Source: Emticicia sp. 21SJ11W-3
GTDB lineage: Bacteria; Bacteroidota; Bacteroidia; Cytophagales; Spirosomataceae
Assembly (NCBI RefSeq): GCF_024138715.1
Contig: NZ_CP092074.1
Coordinates: 434,001 to 498,000 of the forward strand
Direction of reading: 5' to 3'
DNA: 64,000 nucleotides
Shown: one piece after another, positions 42,882-49,584 of the stretch
How the letters are laid out: every line of letters begins with the position of its first letter
How positions within the stretch are numbered: the first letter of the stretch is position 1
Position numbers and translations under genes: made by a program
The notes under the pieces: generated by a model
Told to the model about the DNA's origin: nothing
What the model saw: only the letters and a program-made list of their open reading frames with translations
Database searches by the model: none

Positions 42882-43439
42882 TTACTTCAGTTTTTCCATT
42901 GTCCGCAGAAAAGCATCATGCAAGAACTCCTTGCTGCCATATAGTTTAGCGAACATTGCGGCTCCTTCAAACTCCATAATGGTTTGCTGTGCCATTCTGA
43001 ATGCGGTATCAGGGTCTTTTCCGCTCATAAAAATATTTTGCAGGGCGTTGGTCCAATCATTCATGATAAGCTTTAATATATCATGAAACCCGGGTATAAC
43101 GCCAACTGTCTCCAGTGTGGTGTTTCCTATCAGGCAGCCTCCTTCTTTTTCCAGCAGCAGCCTGCCCATTTTTTTTAGCAGTTTTTCCATGCGTTCTTCG
43201 GGGCTTACGGCAGCATCATACGCAATCGGGAATACTTTTTCCTTCAGGTAAACATGAATCCATACCAGTAAATCTTTCATCAGCATTTCTTTGCCGGAAA
43301 AATAATGATACAAGCTACCTTTAAGCAAGCCACAATTATTGGCAATGTCTTGCATGGATGTATTGTGATACCCTTTTAAACGGAAAACATCTGACGACTT
43401 AAGCAGTATTTCTTCTTTGGTAACTTTCTGAACAGGCAT
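42882..43439 (-). CDS. TetR/AcrR family transcriptional regulator
   Basis: This 185-residue regulator has the N-terminal helix-turn-helix: SSDVFRLKGYHNTSMQDIANNCGLLKGSLYHYFSGKEMLMKDLL. The ligand domain has GCLIGNTTLETVG, similar to TetR_C_11-like/AcuR-type domains with a possible Cys. The palindrome 51-75 bases upstream of its start is a likely operator for self-control. The DinB-like gene follows it and the metallophosphoesterase gene is divergent. Confidence 0.9.
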   Translation of the reverse strand: MPVQKVTKEEILLKSSDVFRLKGYHNTSMQDIANNCGLLKGSLYHYFSGKEMLMKDLLVWIHVYLKEKVFPIAYDAAVSPEERMEKLLKKMGRLLLEKEGGCLIGNTTLETVGVIPGFHDILKLIMNDWTNALQNIFMSGKDPDTAFRMAQQTIMEFEGAAMFAKLYGSKEFLHDAFLRTMEKLK

Positions 43440-43490
43440 ATTTTAAAAGCGCGTAATAGGCAGCCAAACAAATGTAAATATATTTTTTTA

Positions 43491-43514
43491 TTTACCAAAC
43501 GGTTGGTAGGTAAA
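43491..43514. promoter_or_regulatory. Candidate TetR operator
   Basis: TACCAA-ACGG-TTGGTA is an inverted repeat (6-bp arms) nested within outer TTTACC/GGTAAA halves, in the short gap between the TetR gene and the divergent phosphoesterase gene. The shape fits TetR-family operators with ACCnnnCGGTnnGGT-like cores. That the adjacent regulator binds it is inference. Confidence 0.55.
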
Positions 43515-43664
43515 ATTTGATATTTTTTTGCTACTGTCTTCCATTATTATGGTAAATAAGCCTTTCATCATATAAATGCATTAAAAATCAGCCTGTTGAA
43601 ACCAACTTTTCTGTAAAACCGTTTCTTGTTCGTTGGTTTTACAAACACTTTCAAGATATATTAT

Positions 43665-44942
43665 ATGAATAAAATTGCAGGACAAGTCATCATGGCTGTC
43701 GTTTTTGTGTTGATTGACCTCTACGTATGGCAGGCTGTCAGGTTATTGATGCGGTCAACAAGTGAAATGACCCAGAAGGTAATCGGAATCGGATATTGGG
43801 GTCTAACCATCTTTTCAATTGTAGGGTTGTTTGTGGTTTTTAACTATACGCCGGCTACTGCACCCGTAAGGGCAAGTTTCCGCACTTTTCTGATGGCCGG
43901 TATCTTCATTTTTTATATTTCTAAGATATTCTCGGTGCTGGTATTGTTTATTGATGATATCATCCGCTTTTTTAAGTGGATTGTCTCGTTTTTTCAAAGT
44001 TCATCTCCACAACCGGCCACTGTTACGCAGAACCTGGAACCTGTGGCAACGGGTATCAGCCGTTCAGATTTTCTGGCCAAGTCGGCCTTGGCTCTGGGTG
44101 GTTTGCACATGGGAGGTATGACCTGGGGGATTCTTTCAGGTGCGCATGACTATCATGTAAGAAAAGTAACTCTTAACCTGAAAAACCTGCCAAAGCAGTT
44201 TGACGGTATGCGGATAGCGCAGTTGTCTGACATTCACTCTGGCAGTTTCTTTAATAAAACGGCAGTAAAAGGCGGGGTGGAGATGCTGATTAAAGAAAAG
44301 CCGGATATGTTTTTTTTCACCGGCGACCTGGTGAATAATATTGCGCCGGAGGTAAAAGATTATATTGAGATTTTTTCAAAAATAAAGGCACCACTCGGAA
44401 CATTCTCTACTCTGGGTAACCATGATTACGGTGATTATACACAATGGGTTTCGGCAGAGAAAAAACGCCAGAACCTGAATGACCTGATTGGGGCCCATAA
44501 AACTATGGGCTGGGATATTTTGCTTGACGAACACAGAGAAGTGAAGGTTGATGGTGAAAAACTGGCTGTTCTGGGTATTCAGAACTGGGGCGCGGGTGGT
44601 TTCTCTAAGTATGGTAATCTTGAAAAGGCGCACGCCGGTACGCAGGAGTATCCGGTGAAATTATTGTTATCGCATGACCCAAGCCATTGGAGAGGCCAGG
44701 TGCTACCTCAATATAAAGATATAGACGTGGCCTTTGCCGGACACACACATGGTATGCAATATGGGGTAGAATTGGGTAGTTTCAAGTGGTCGCCGGTGCA
44801 GTTGCGCTACAAAGAATGGGCAGGTTTGTATGAGGAGAACGACCAGAAGCTGTATGTGAACCGTGGTTTTGGTTACATCGGTTATCCGGGGCGTGTGGGT
44901 ATTTATCCGGAAATTACTATTTTCGAATTGAAATCAGCATAA
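43665..44942 (+). CDS. Membrane-anchored metallophosphoesterase
   Basis: The ATG at 43665 gives 425 residues; the frame extends to 43626. Four membrane helices (residues about 5-125) precede a calcineurin-like catalytic domain. The domain has QLSDIHSGSF (metal ligands), FFTGDLVNN, TLGNHDYGDY, LLLSHDPSHW and FAGHTHGMQ. YkuE-like or UDP-diacylglucosamine hydrolase-like enzymes have this form, acting on phosphodiesters or lipid intermediates. A TAT-like segment follows at residues about 150-165 (LAKSALALGGLHMG). Likely periplasm-facing. The gene is divergent from TetR. Confidence 0.88.
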   Translation: MNKIAGQVIMAVVFVLIDLYVWQAVRLLMRSTSEMTQKVIGIGYWGLTIFSIVGLFVVFNYTPATAPVRASFRTFLMAGIFIFYISKIFSVLVLFIDDIIRFFKWIVSFFQSSSPQPATVTQNLEPVATGISRSDFLAKSALALGGLHMGGMTWGILSGAHDYHVRKVTLNLKNLPKQFDGMRIAQLSDIHSGSFFNKTAVKGGVEMLIKEKPDMFFFTGDLVNNIAPEVKDYIEIFSKIKAPLGTFSTLGNHDYGDYTQWVSAEKKRQNLNDLIGAHKTMGWDILLDEHREVKVDGEKLAVLGIQNWGAGGFSKYGNLEKAHAGTQEYPVKLLLSHDPSHWRGQVLPQYKDIDVAFAGHTHGMQYGVELGSFKWSPVQLRYKEWAGLYEENDQKLYVNRGFGYIGYPGRVGIYPEITIFELKSA

Positions 44943-44947
44943 ATTAA

Positions 44948-44979
44948 AAGGGCGGATATCTAATCAGATATTCGCCCTT
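44948..44979. terminator. Bidirectional terminator between convergent genes
   Basis: AAGGGCGGATATCT (44948-44961) pairs with AGATATTCGCCCTT (44966-44979) with one G.U, followed by CGTTTT on the plus strand. It separates the phosphoesterase gene from the glycosyltransferase gene. Confidence 0.85.
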
Positions 44980-44998
44980 CGTTTTAATACCGGATGGG

Positions 44999-45739
44999 TT
45001 ATACCAGTAAGTCCCACTTATAGAGGCCGGCTCTGGTTAACAAATATCGAAGAGATACCCACAAAACACCCAGGCCATATTTAGAGCTTCTTACAAAATT
45101 GATAGAAGAGGCTTCTTCAAAATACTTGGTAGGGCAGGTAACCTCAGCTATTTCAAAATCTTTCCAGAATATCTGCGCAATCATTTCATTGTCGAAAATA
45201 AAATCATCGTCGCATTTTCTGAAAGGTACAGTTTCAAGCACTTGCCTTGAGAACGCCCGGTAACCGGTATGGTATTCAGATAGTTTCTGGTTAATCAGCA
45301 GATTCTGTGTAAAGGTAAGAAATCTATTAGCAATGTATTTATAGAGGGGCATGCCGCCTTTCAATGCGCCCTTGCCCAGTATTCTTGAGCCGAAAACAAC
45401 CGGATAGAGTTCTTCTCCGATGATACTTACCATGGCTCTTATTAACTTGGGGGTATATTGGTAGTCGGGGTGAACCATCACCACAATGTCAGCCCCTATT
45501 TCAAGGGCTTTGGTGTAGCAGGTTTTCTGGTTTCCGCCGTAGCCTTTGTTTATGTCATGGCGTATTACGTGGTTGATGCCTAGTTTTCTTGCAACCTCAG
45601 ACGTATCATCGGGGCTGTAGTCGTCTACTAAAATTACTTCATCGACAATATCGAAGGGAATTTCCCGGTACGTACGTTCAAGTGTTTGAGAGGCCCGGTA
45701 AGCGGGCATAACCACCACTACTTTTTTATTATTATACAT
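44999..45739 (-). CDS. Glycosyltransferase family 2
   Basis: The ATG at 45739 gives 246 residues; the open frame extends to 45787. GT-A fold features: VVVVMPAYRASQTLERTYREI, DEVILVDDYSPDDTSEVA (nucleotide-binding DD), IRHDINKGYGGNQKTCY and IVVMVHPDYQYTPKLI (DxD-like HPD), FGSRILGKGA and YHTGYRAFSRQVLETVPF. It resembles dolichyl/polyprenyl-phosphate-sugar synthases, which lack TM helices here. The acceptor is probably a polyprenyl phosphate or a polysaccharide. Alone on the minus strand. Confidence 0.88.
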   Translation of the reverse strand: MYNNKKVVVVMPAYRASQTLERTYREIPFDIVDEVILVDDYSPDDTSEVARKLGINHVIRHDINKGYGGNQKTCYTKALEIGADIVVMVHPDYQYTPKLIRAMVSIIGEELYPVVFGSRILGKGALKGGMPLYKYIANRFLTFTQNLLINQKLSEYHTGYRAFSRQVLETVPFRKCDDDFIFDNEMIAQIFWKDFEIAEVTCPTKYFEEASSINFVRSSKYGLGVLWVSLRYLLTRAGLYKWDLLV

Positions 45740-45941
45740 ATTAATTATTCGAGTTTTCGGTGCAAATTTGCATCCGATTTCCGGCAAATAGCCGTATTAT
45801 TACATTTTGGTGCAAAATAGGGCATGATTCTTTTGATTTCCAAGAATAAATTAGTGAAGCACCTATTAAATACAGGCAATAAGAATGCCAGAAACTATTG
45901 AATAACACACGGAAGTAGATTTCGTTTTACACATTTATACT

Positions 45942-47006
45942 ATGACATTATCTAGTGAGACAATATTCTTTATTGGCTTTGCCATTTTTGTAGCATTTGT
46001 GATGGCTCTTGATTTGGGGGCTTTCAGCAAATCTAAAAGCCATGTTGTGAGTTTTAAAGAGGCAGGTATCTGGAGCGCCGTTTGGGTGTCGCTGGCCATA
46101 GCCTTTTTCTTTTTTCTTCGCCAGTACGGGTATTTGATTCATGATATCAGTGATGAGAGCCATTTGCAGCATGTAAAGTCGCTTTATTACGATTCTTTAC
46201 AGCTACCGCCAAATTTTGATGCCGCCCTGCGTACTTTCCAGAATAGCATGGCTATTGATTACCTGACGGGTTATCTGACAGAGTATTCGCTTTCGGTTGA
46301 TAATATCTTTGTGTTTATACTGATTTTCAATTCGTTTGGGGTTGATAAAAAGTTTTATAAAAAGGTTTTGGTATGGGGTATTCTTGGCTCTATTGTTTTG
46401 CGTTTTATTTTCATTTTTATCGGGGCAGCGCTTATTCAGGAGTTTGAGTGGATTTTGTTTATTTTCGGCGCTTTTCTGATTTACACTGGTATAAATATTC
46501 TACGTAACAAGGAAGAAGATGAACAAATAGACCCGGCGCATCACCCTATTGTGAAGTTTGCTTCCAAATATTTTAACGTGTATAAGCGTAATGTAATTGA
46601 CCATTTTCTGGTGTATCACCGCCGTTATAAAAAGTGGTATATTACGCCTTTATTTCTGGTGATGCTGGTTATTGCAGGTACCGACGTGGTTTTTGCTGTT
46701 GACTCTATTCCTGCTATTTTCTCGATAACGAAAGACCCGTACATTGTATTCTTTTCCAATGTGTTTGCTATTATGGGGCTCCGCTCTATGTTTTTCTTCC
46801 TGGCTAGTATTATGGGCCTTTTCCGGTTCTTAAAATTTGGTCTGGGTATACTACTTACATTCATTGGCGTGAAGATGCTGTTGCACCACCAACTGTCTGC
46901 CGTAGGATTCACCAACGTGCATTCTTTGTTGGTAATTGTGGGTATTCTGGTGGTGAGTATTGGGGCCAGTGTGGTGTTTCCGGAGAAGAAAAGTAGCGCG
47001 GAGTGA
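45942..47006 (+). CDS. TerC/Alx family membrane protein
   Basis: This 354-residue protein has eight or nine membrane helices. The first part is typical of Alx/TerC (LDLGAFSKSKSHVVSFKEAGIWSAVWVSLA). A longer loop follows with FLTGYLTEYSLSVDNIFVFILIF, the acidic, metal-linked motif. DVVFAVDSIPAIFSITKDPYIVFFSNVFAIMGLRSMFF is the family signature. Alx homologues export manganese. The stop codon sits inside REP palindrome 1 (GCG GAG TGA), giving the terminal residues AE. Confidence 0.9.
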   Translation: MTLSSETIFFIGFAIFVAFVMALDLGAFSKSKSHVVSFKEAGIWSAVWVSLAIAFFFFLRQYGYLIHDISDESHLQHVKSLYYDSLQLPPNFDAALRTFQNSMAIDYLTGYLTEYSLSVDNIFVFILIFNSFGVDKKFYKKVLVWGILGSIVLRFIFIFIGAALIQEFEWILFIFGAFLIYTGINILRNKEEDEQIDPAHHPIVKFASKYFNVYKRNVIDHFLVYHRRYKKWYITPLFLVMLVIAGTDVVFAVDSIPAIFSITKDPYIVFFSNVFAIMGLRSMFFFLASIMGLFRFLKFGLGILLTFIGVKMLLHHQLSAVGFTNVHSLLVIVGILVVSIGASVVFPEKKSSAE

Positions 47007-47015
47007 TACTCCGCG
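46997..47015 (+). repeat. REP-type palindrome 1 (overlaps terC stop)
   Basis: CGCGGAGT-GAT-ACTCCGCG, perfect 8-bp arms. The last sense codon and stop of the TerC gene (GAG TGA) are in the left arm and loop. Confidence 0.9.
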
Positions 47016-47024
47016 TGAATGTTG

Positions 47025-47043
47025 CTCGGAGTGATACTCCGGG
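47025..47043 (+). repeat. REP-type palindrome 2
   Basis: CTCGGAGT-GAT-ACTCCGGG, 8-bp arms with one G.T wobble; 9 bases after palindrome 1 and in the same orientation (GAT loop). Confidence 0.85.
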
Positions 47044-47053
47044 ATTTCCGCTC

Positions 47054-47070
47054 TGAGGTGTTCTGCCTCA
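47054..47070 (+). repeat. Degenerate third palindrome upstream of RAYT
   Basis: TGAGG-TGTTCTG-CCTCA, a 5-bp stem 10 bases after palindrome 2 and 9 bases before the RAYT start codon. It may be a diverged REP unit. Confidence 0.4.
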
Positions 47071-47079
47071 AAGTTTGCT

Positions 47080-47364
47080 GTGATAATGAAAACCCATTAT
47101 AGAAGAAATTTACCTCATATTCTTCCTCCTGACGAAAGGTTGTTTATAACTTTCCGTCTGGCTAATTCTATGCCAAAAGAAATAATTAAGAAACTAATGG
47201 CCGAGAGAGAACTTGCAGAAGCACAGGTTAGAAAAATAGTTGCTGATGAAACAATAAGGAAAGTTGAACTATATAAAATTCAGAAGCGATACTTTGCCAG
47301 GTTCGACAGCTATCTGCATCAAAGCCTGAATGGGGTAACATGGCTTGGGGTTGAATCTATAGCA
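47080..47364 (+). pseudogene. RAYT transposase, 5' part (interrupted)
   Basis: First 95 codons of a REP-associated tyrosine transposase (Y1/HUH type): THYRRNLPHILPPDERLFITFRLANSMP is the usual start of the subfamily in Bacteroidota and cyanobacteria. The frame runs into the IS1634-like element and stops at 47415 after a foreign tail. Joining codon 95 to base 49164 restores a 216-residue protein in frame. Upstream REP palindromes belong to the same unit. Its last 133 bases are duplicated at 49031-49163. Confidence 0.9.
47232..47364 (+). repeat. Left copy of 133-bp direct repeat flanking IS1634-like element 2
   Basis: Identical, base for base, to 49031-49163 by my reading. It is internal RAYT coding sequence and ends at the IS left tip. 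Confidence 0.95.
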
Positions 47365-49030
47365 CCTGTTTTCCTCGCTGGGTCACCCAAAATTGATATG
47401 AAACAAATTAAGTAACTTTTCCTGTTCAGGTTTAGAGATATAAATTCTGCTATGAATCGTTTGCGAGAGTTGCGTTTTGAATGATACCTGATAAATTGTT
47501 TTTGTTATTTCTAAAGCTTGCTCAACACTCCATTCTGATTGTTTCTGTTTTAATTGTCTTTCCAGCTCTTTGAAAACCTTATAGGCACAAAATGCTATAC
47601 AGATGTGTGCTTCTATCCGGTGTTGGATACGATGGTATATCGGCCTTATTCTTAAATCTGTCTTAGATATTCTAAAGGCTCTTTCAATCTGCCATAAATA
47701 CCCATAGTTCTCTATTACTTCATCTTTAGAGAGTTTTGTATTGGTCATATATCCTTTGAGTCCATCCCACAGGGAATCTGCTGAATATTTTTCTTTGTCT
47801 ATTGAGATTTGAATACTTCCTTCCAGTTTCAGGTATTTGTTATAACCTCTGTTGTTGATACTGGTTTTGGTTAGTTTACCTGATTTTATCTGCTTTTCCA
47901 GCTTGTCTAATCCCCGCTTGCGGTTGTGGGCATCTTTTTTTGACCTTGCGTCAGAATAACTGACTAAAAGTTTTACGTTTGCGCTTTTTTCAATAAACGC
48001 GCTCTCACCATTTTGGAGTCCAAGTGCTAATATCCTGTTTTTAATGGTCGGACTTTCGGTTTTAATCCTGGCTCCTAAAATATATTCATACCCCTTTTGC
48101 TGAAGTAGCTCCATATTGTTTGTTGAAAGCAGCCCTGCATCGGCTACCACAACCAGTTTATCTAATTTGTATTTTTCTTTAAATCTATCCAGAACAGGAA
48201 GTAAGGTATGCCCTTCAAACTTATTGCCTTCAAAAACTTCGTATGCTAATGGGTACCCACCCACACTTATGAGTAACCCTAAAATTATTTGCGGATGTTG
48301 ATGCTTACCCTCTTTGGAAAAACCGGTAACTCTTAACTCATCGCCTTGTTCGGATTCAAAATACAAGGTCGTTACATCATAAAAAACAATATTTATCTGT
48401 CCATGCAGTACTTTGAGCGTATGGGCATAACTAATTTCTTGTATCTTGTTCTTTTGCTTGTGGTGCAACTTATCAAGATACCGATAAATCCGCTCTACGT
48501 CAACCATCTCATTCTTGTATCTGTATAGGTATTCTGTGGTCTTTAGTTTGCTTACAGGGTAAACCAGACGGGTAATAACCAGTTCACGGAACAGTGCATC
48601 TTTGATGACTCCAAACCCGATATCATCGAAAATCTTACCCACAATAAGTTCAGGGCCAACCAGATGAAAAGATTGTAAGGCTTGAAAATATTCAGCTACC
48701 AGAGCCGTCTCATTTTCAAAACTTAAAAATTGTTGGCCACCATATTGTAACACAAATTGTTTCCCTTCTTCAAATAGCTTTTCCACTGCTTGGCTATCAG
48801 AAGAACTGCCAATGGTTTTAACCAAAACAGATTTACCATCACGTTTTTCGATTACCTGAATGCTAATAACTCCGCTTCTATTTTTCTTCTTTCGGACAAA
48901 CATCGCCTATAAAGATACGCTGGGTCACCCAAATAAAAAATACAACTAATCATAAATGTTTGCTAGTCAGTTAATTAAAAATATTTCCTGCAAAAATCCA
49001 AGCACTTTTTGAAAAACCGAGGAAAACAGG
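47365..49030 (-). mobile_element. IS1634-like insertion sequence 2
   Basis: The 1666-bp element has perfect 13-bp inverted tips (CCTGTTTTCCTCG). Flanked by the 133-bp direct repeat. A 16-bp direct repeat, CGCTGGGTCACCCAAA, stands at 47376-47391 and 48918-48933, immediately outside the transposase gene. Confidence 0.92.
47383..48903 (-). CDS. IS1634-type DDE transposase (second element)
   Basis: This 506-residue transposase begins MFVRKKKNRSGVISIQV, and has IVFYDVTTLYFESEQGDEL (first Asp), VVVADAGLLSTNN (second Asp) and YGYLWQIERAFRISKTDLRIRPIYH (Y-R-E-K signature with Glu). It appears intact and could be active. It shares family and layout with the element-1 transposase but is clearly diverged from it. 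The gene ends 18 bases from the IS tip. Confidence 0.92.
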   Translation of the reverse strand: MFVRKKKNRSGVISIQVIEKRDGKSVLVKTIGSSSDSQAVEKLFEEGKQFVLQYGGQQFLSFENETALVAEYFQALQSFHLVGPELIVGKIFDDIGFGVIKDALFRELVITRLVYPVSKLKTTEYLYRYKNEMVDVERIYRYLDKLHHKQKNKIQEISYAHTLKVLHGQINIVFYDVTTLYFESEQGDELRVTGFSKEGKHQHPQIILGLLISVGGYPLAYEVFEGNKFEGHTLLPVLDRFKEKYKLDKLVVVADAGLLSTNNMELLQQKGYEYILGARIKTESPTIKNRILALGLQNGESAFIEKSANVKLLVSYSDARSKKDAHNRKRGLDKLEKQIKSGKLTKTSINNRGYNKYLKLEGSIQISIDKEKYSADSLWDGLKGYMTNTKLSKDEVIENYGYLWQIERAFRISKTDLRIRPIYHRIQHRIEAHICIAFCAYKVFKELERQLKQKQSEWSVEQALEITKTIYQVSFKTQLSQTIHSRIYISKPEQEKLLNLFHINFG

Positions 49031-49163
49031 AAAAATAGTTGCTGATGAAACAATAAGGAAAGTTGAACTATATAAAATTCAGAAGCGATACTTTGCCAGG
49101 TTCGACAGCTATCTGCATCAAAGCCTGAATGGGGTAACATGGCTTGGGGTTGAATCTATAGCA
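49031..49163 (+). repeat. Right copy of 133-bp direct repeat
   Basis: Identical to 47232-47364. Starts directly at the right IS tip. Confidence 0.95.
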
Positions 49164-49529
49164 GAAATATTAGCGGAAGCACTACATTTCAGAAATACCA
49201 AATATTATCAGTTACATGCCTTTTGCATAATGCCCAACCATGTGCATGTGTTGCTGACTGCCACAATTCATCAGGAAGGATTTTTCAGGGTTCTGCAATC
49301 ACTGAAAAGCCATACGGCACGCAAATCAAACGAATTACTGGATTTGACCGGCAATGCTTTCTGGGCACCAGAAAGTTATGACCACGTAGTGCGCAACGAT
49401 GAAGAGTTTGTTCGCGTTGTGGACTATATTGTTCAGAATCCGGTTAAGGCAGGGCTGGTCAATAACTGGCAGGCATGGAAGTTTAACTATTTGTCAGATG
49501 CTGTTAAGGGCTGGTACTTGCAGCCCTGA
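49031..49529 (+). pseudogene. RAYT transposase, 3' part (after IS insertion)
   Basis: This piece has the catalytic half. MPNHVHVLL contains the HUH motif (His121 and His123 of the rejoined protein) and NAFWAPESYDHVVRND contains the probable nucleophile Tyr167. VDYIVQNPVKAGLV is the usual C-terminal motif. It has no start with a promoter unless the ATG at 49230 is used, which would omit the HUH strand's N-terminal support. Palindromes 3 and 4 follow its stop. Confidence 0.88.
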
Positions 49530-49537
49530 GTATAACT

Positions 49538-49556
49538 CTCGGAGTGGCACTCCGAG
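49538..49556 (+). repeat. REP-type palindrome 3
   Basis: CTCGGAGT-GGC-ACTCCGAG, perfect arms, 8 bases after the RAYT stop. Confidence 0.88.
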
Positions 49557-49565
49557 GAACTGTTC

Positions 49566-49584
49566 CGCGGAGTATCACTCCGCG
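49566..49584 (-). repeat. REP-type palindrome 4 (overlaps helicase stop)
   Basis: CGCGGAGT-ATC-ACTCCGCG; the loop is the complement of palindromes 1 and 2, so it is in inverted orientation. On the minus strand it reads GCG GAG TGA and gives the helicase its last residues AE and stop. Confidence 0.9.

Noticed and set aside
45942-47006. Manganese riboswitch (yybP-ykoY/PRE type) upstream of the TerC gene
   Set aside because: I found no matching stems in 45780-45941; the leader is short.
47080-47415. A complete 111-residue gene
   Set aside because: The last 16 residues come from the IS; the gene is the 5' part of the interrupted RAYT.
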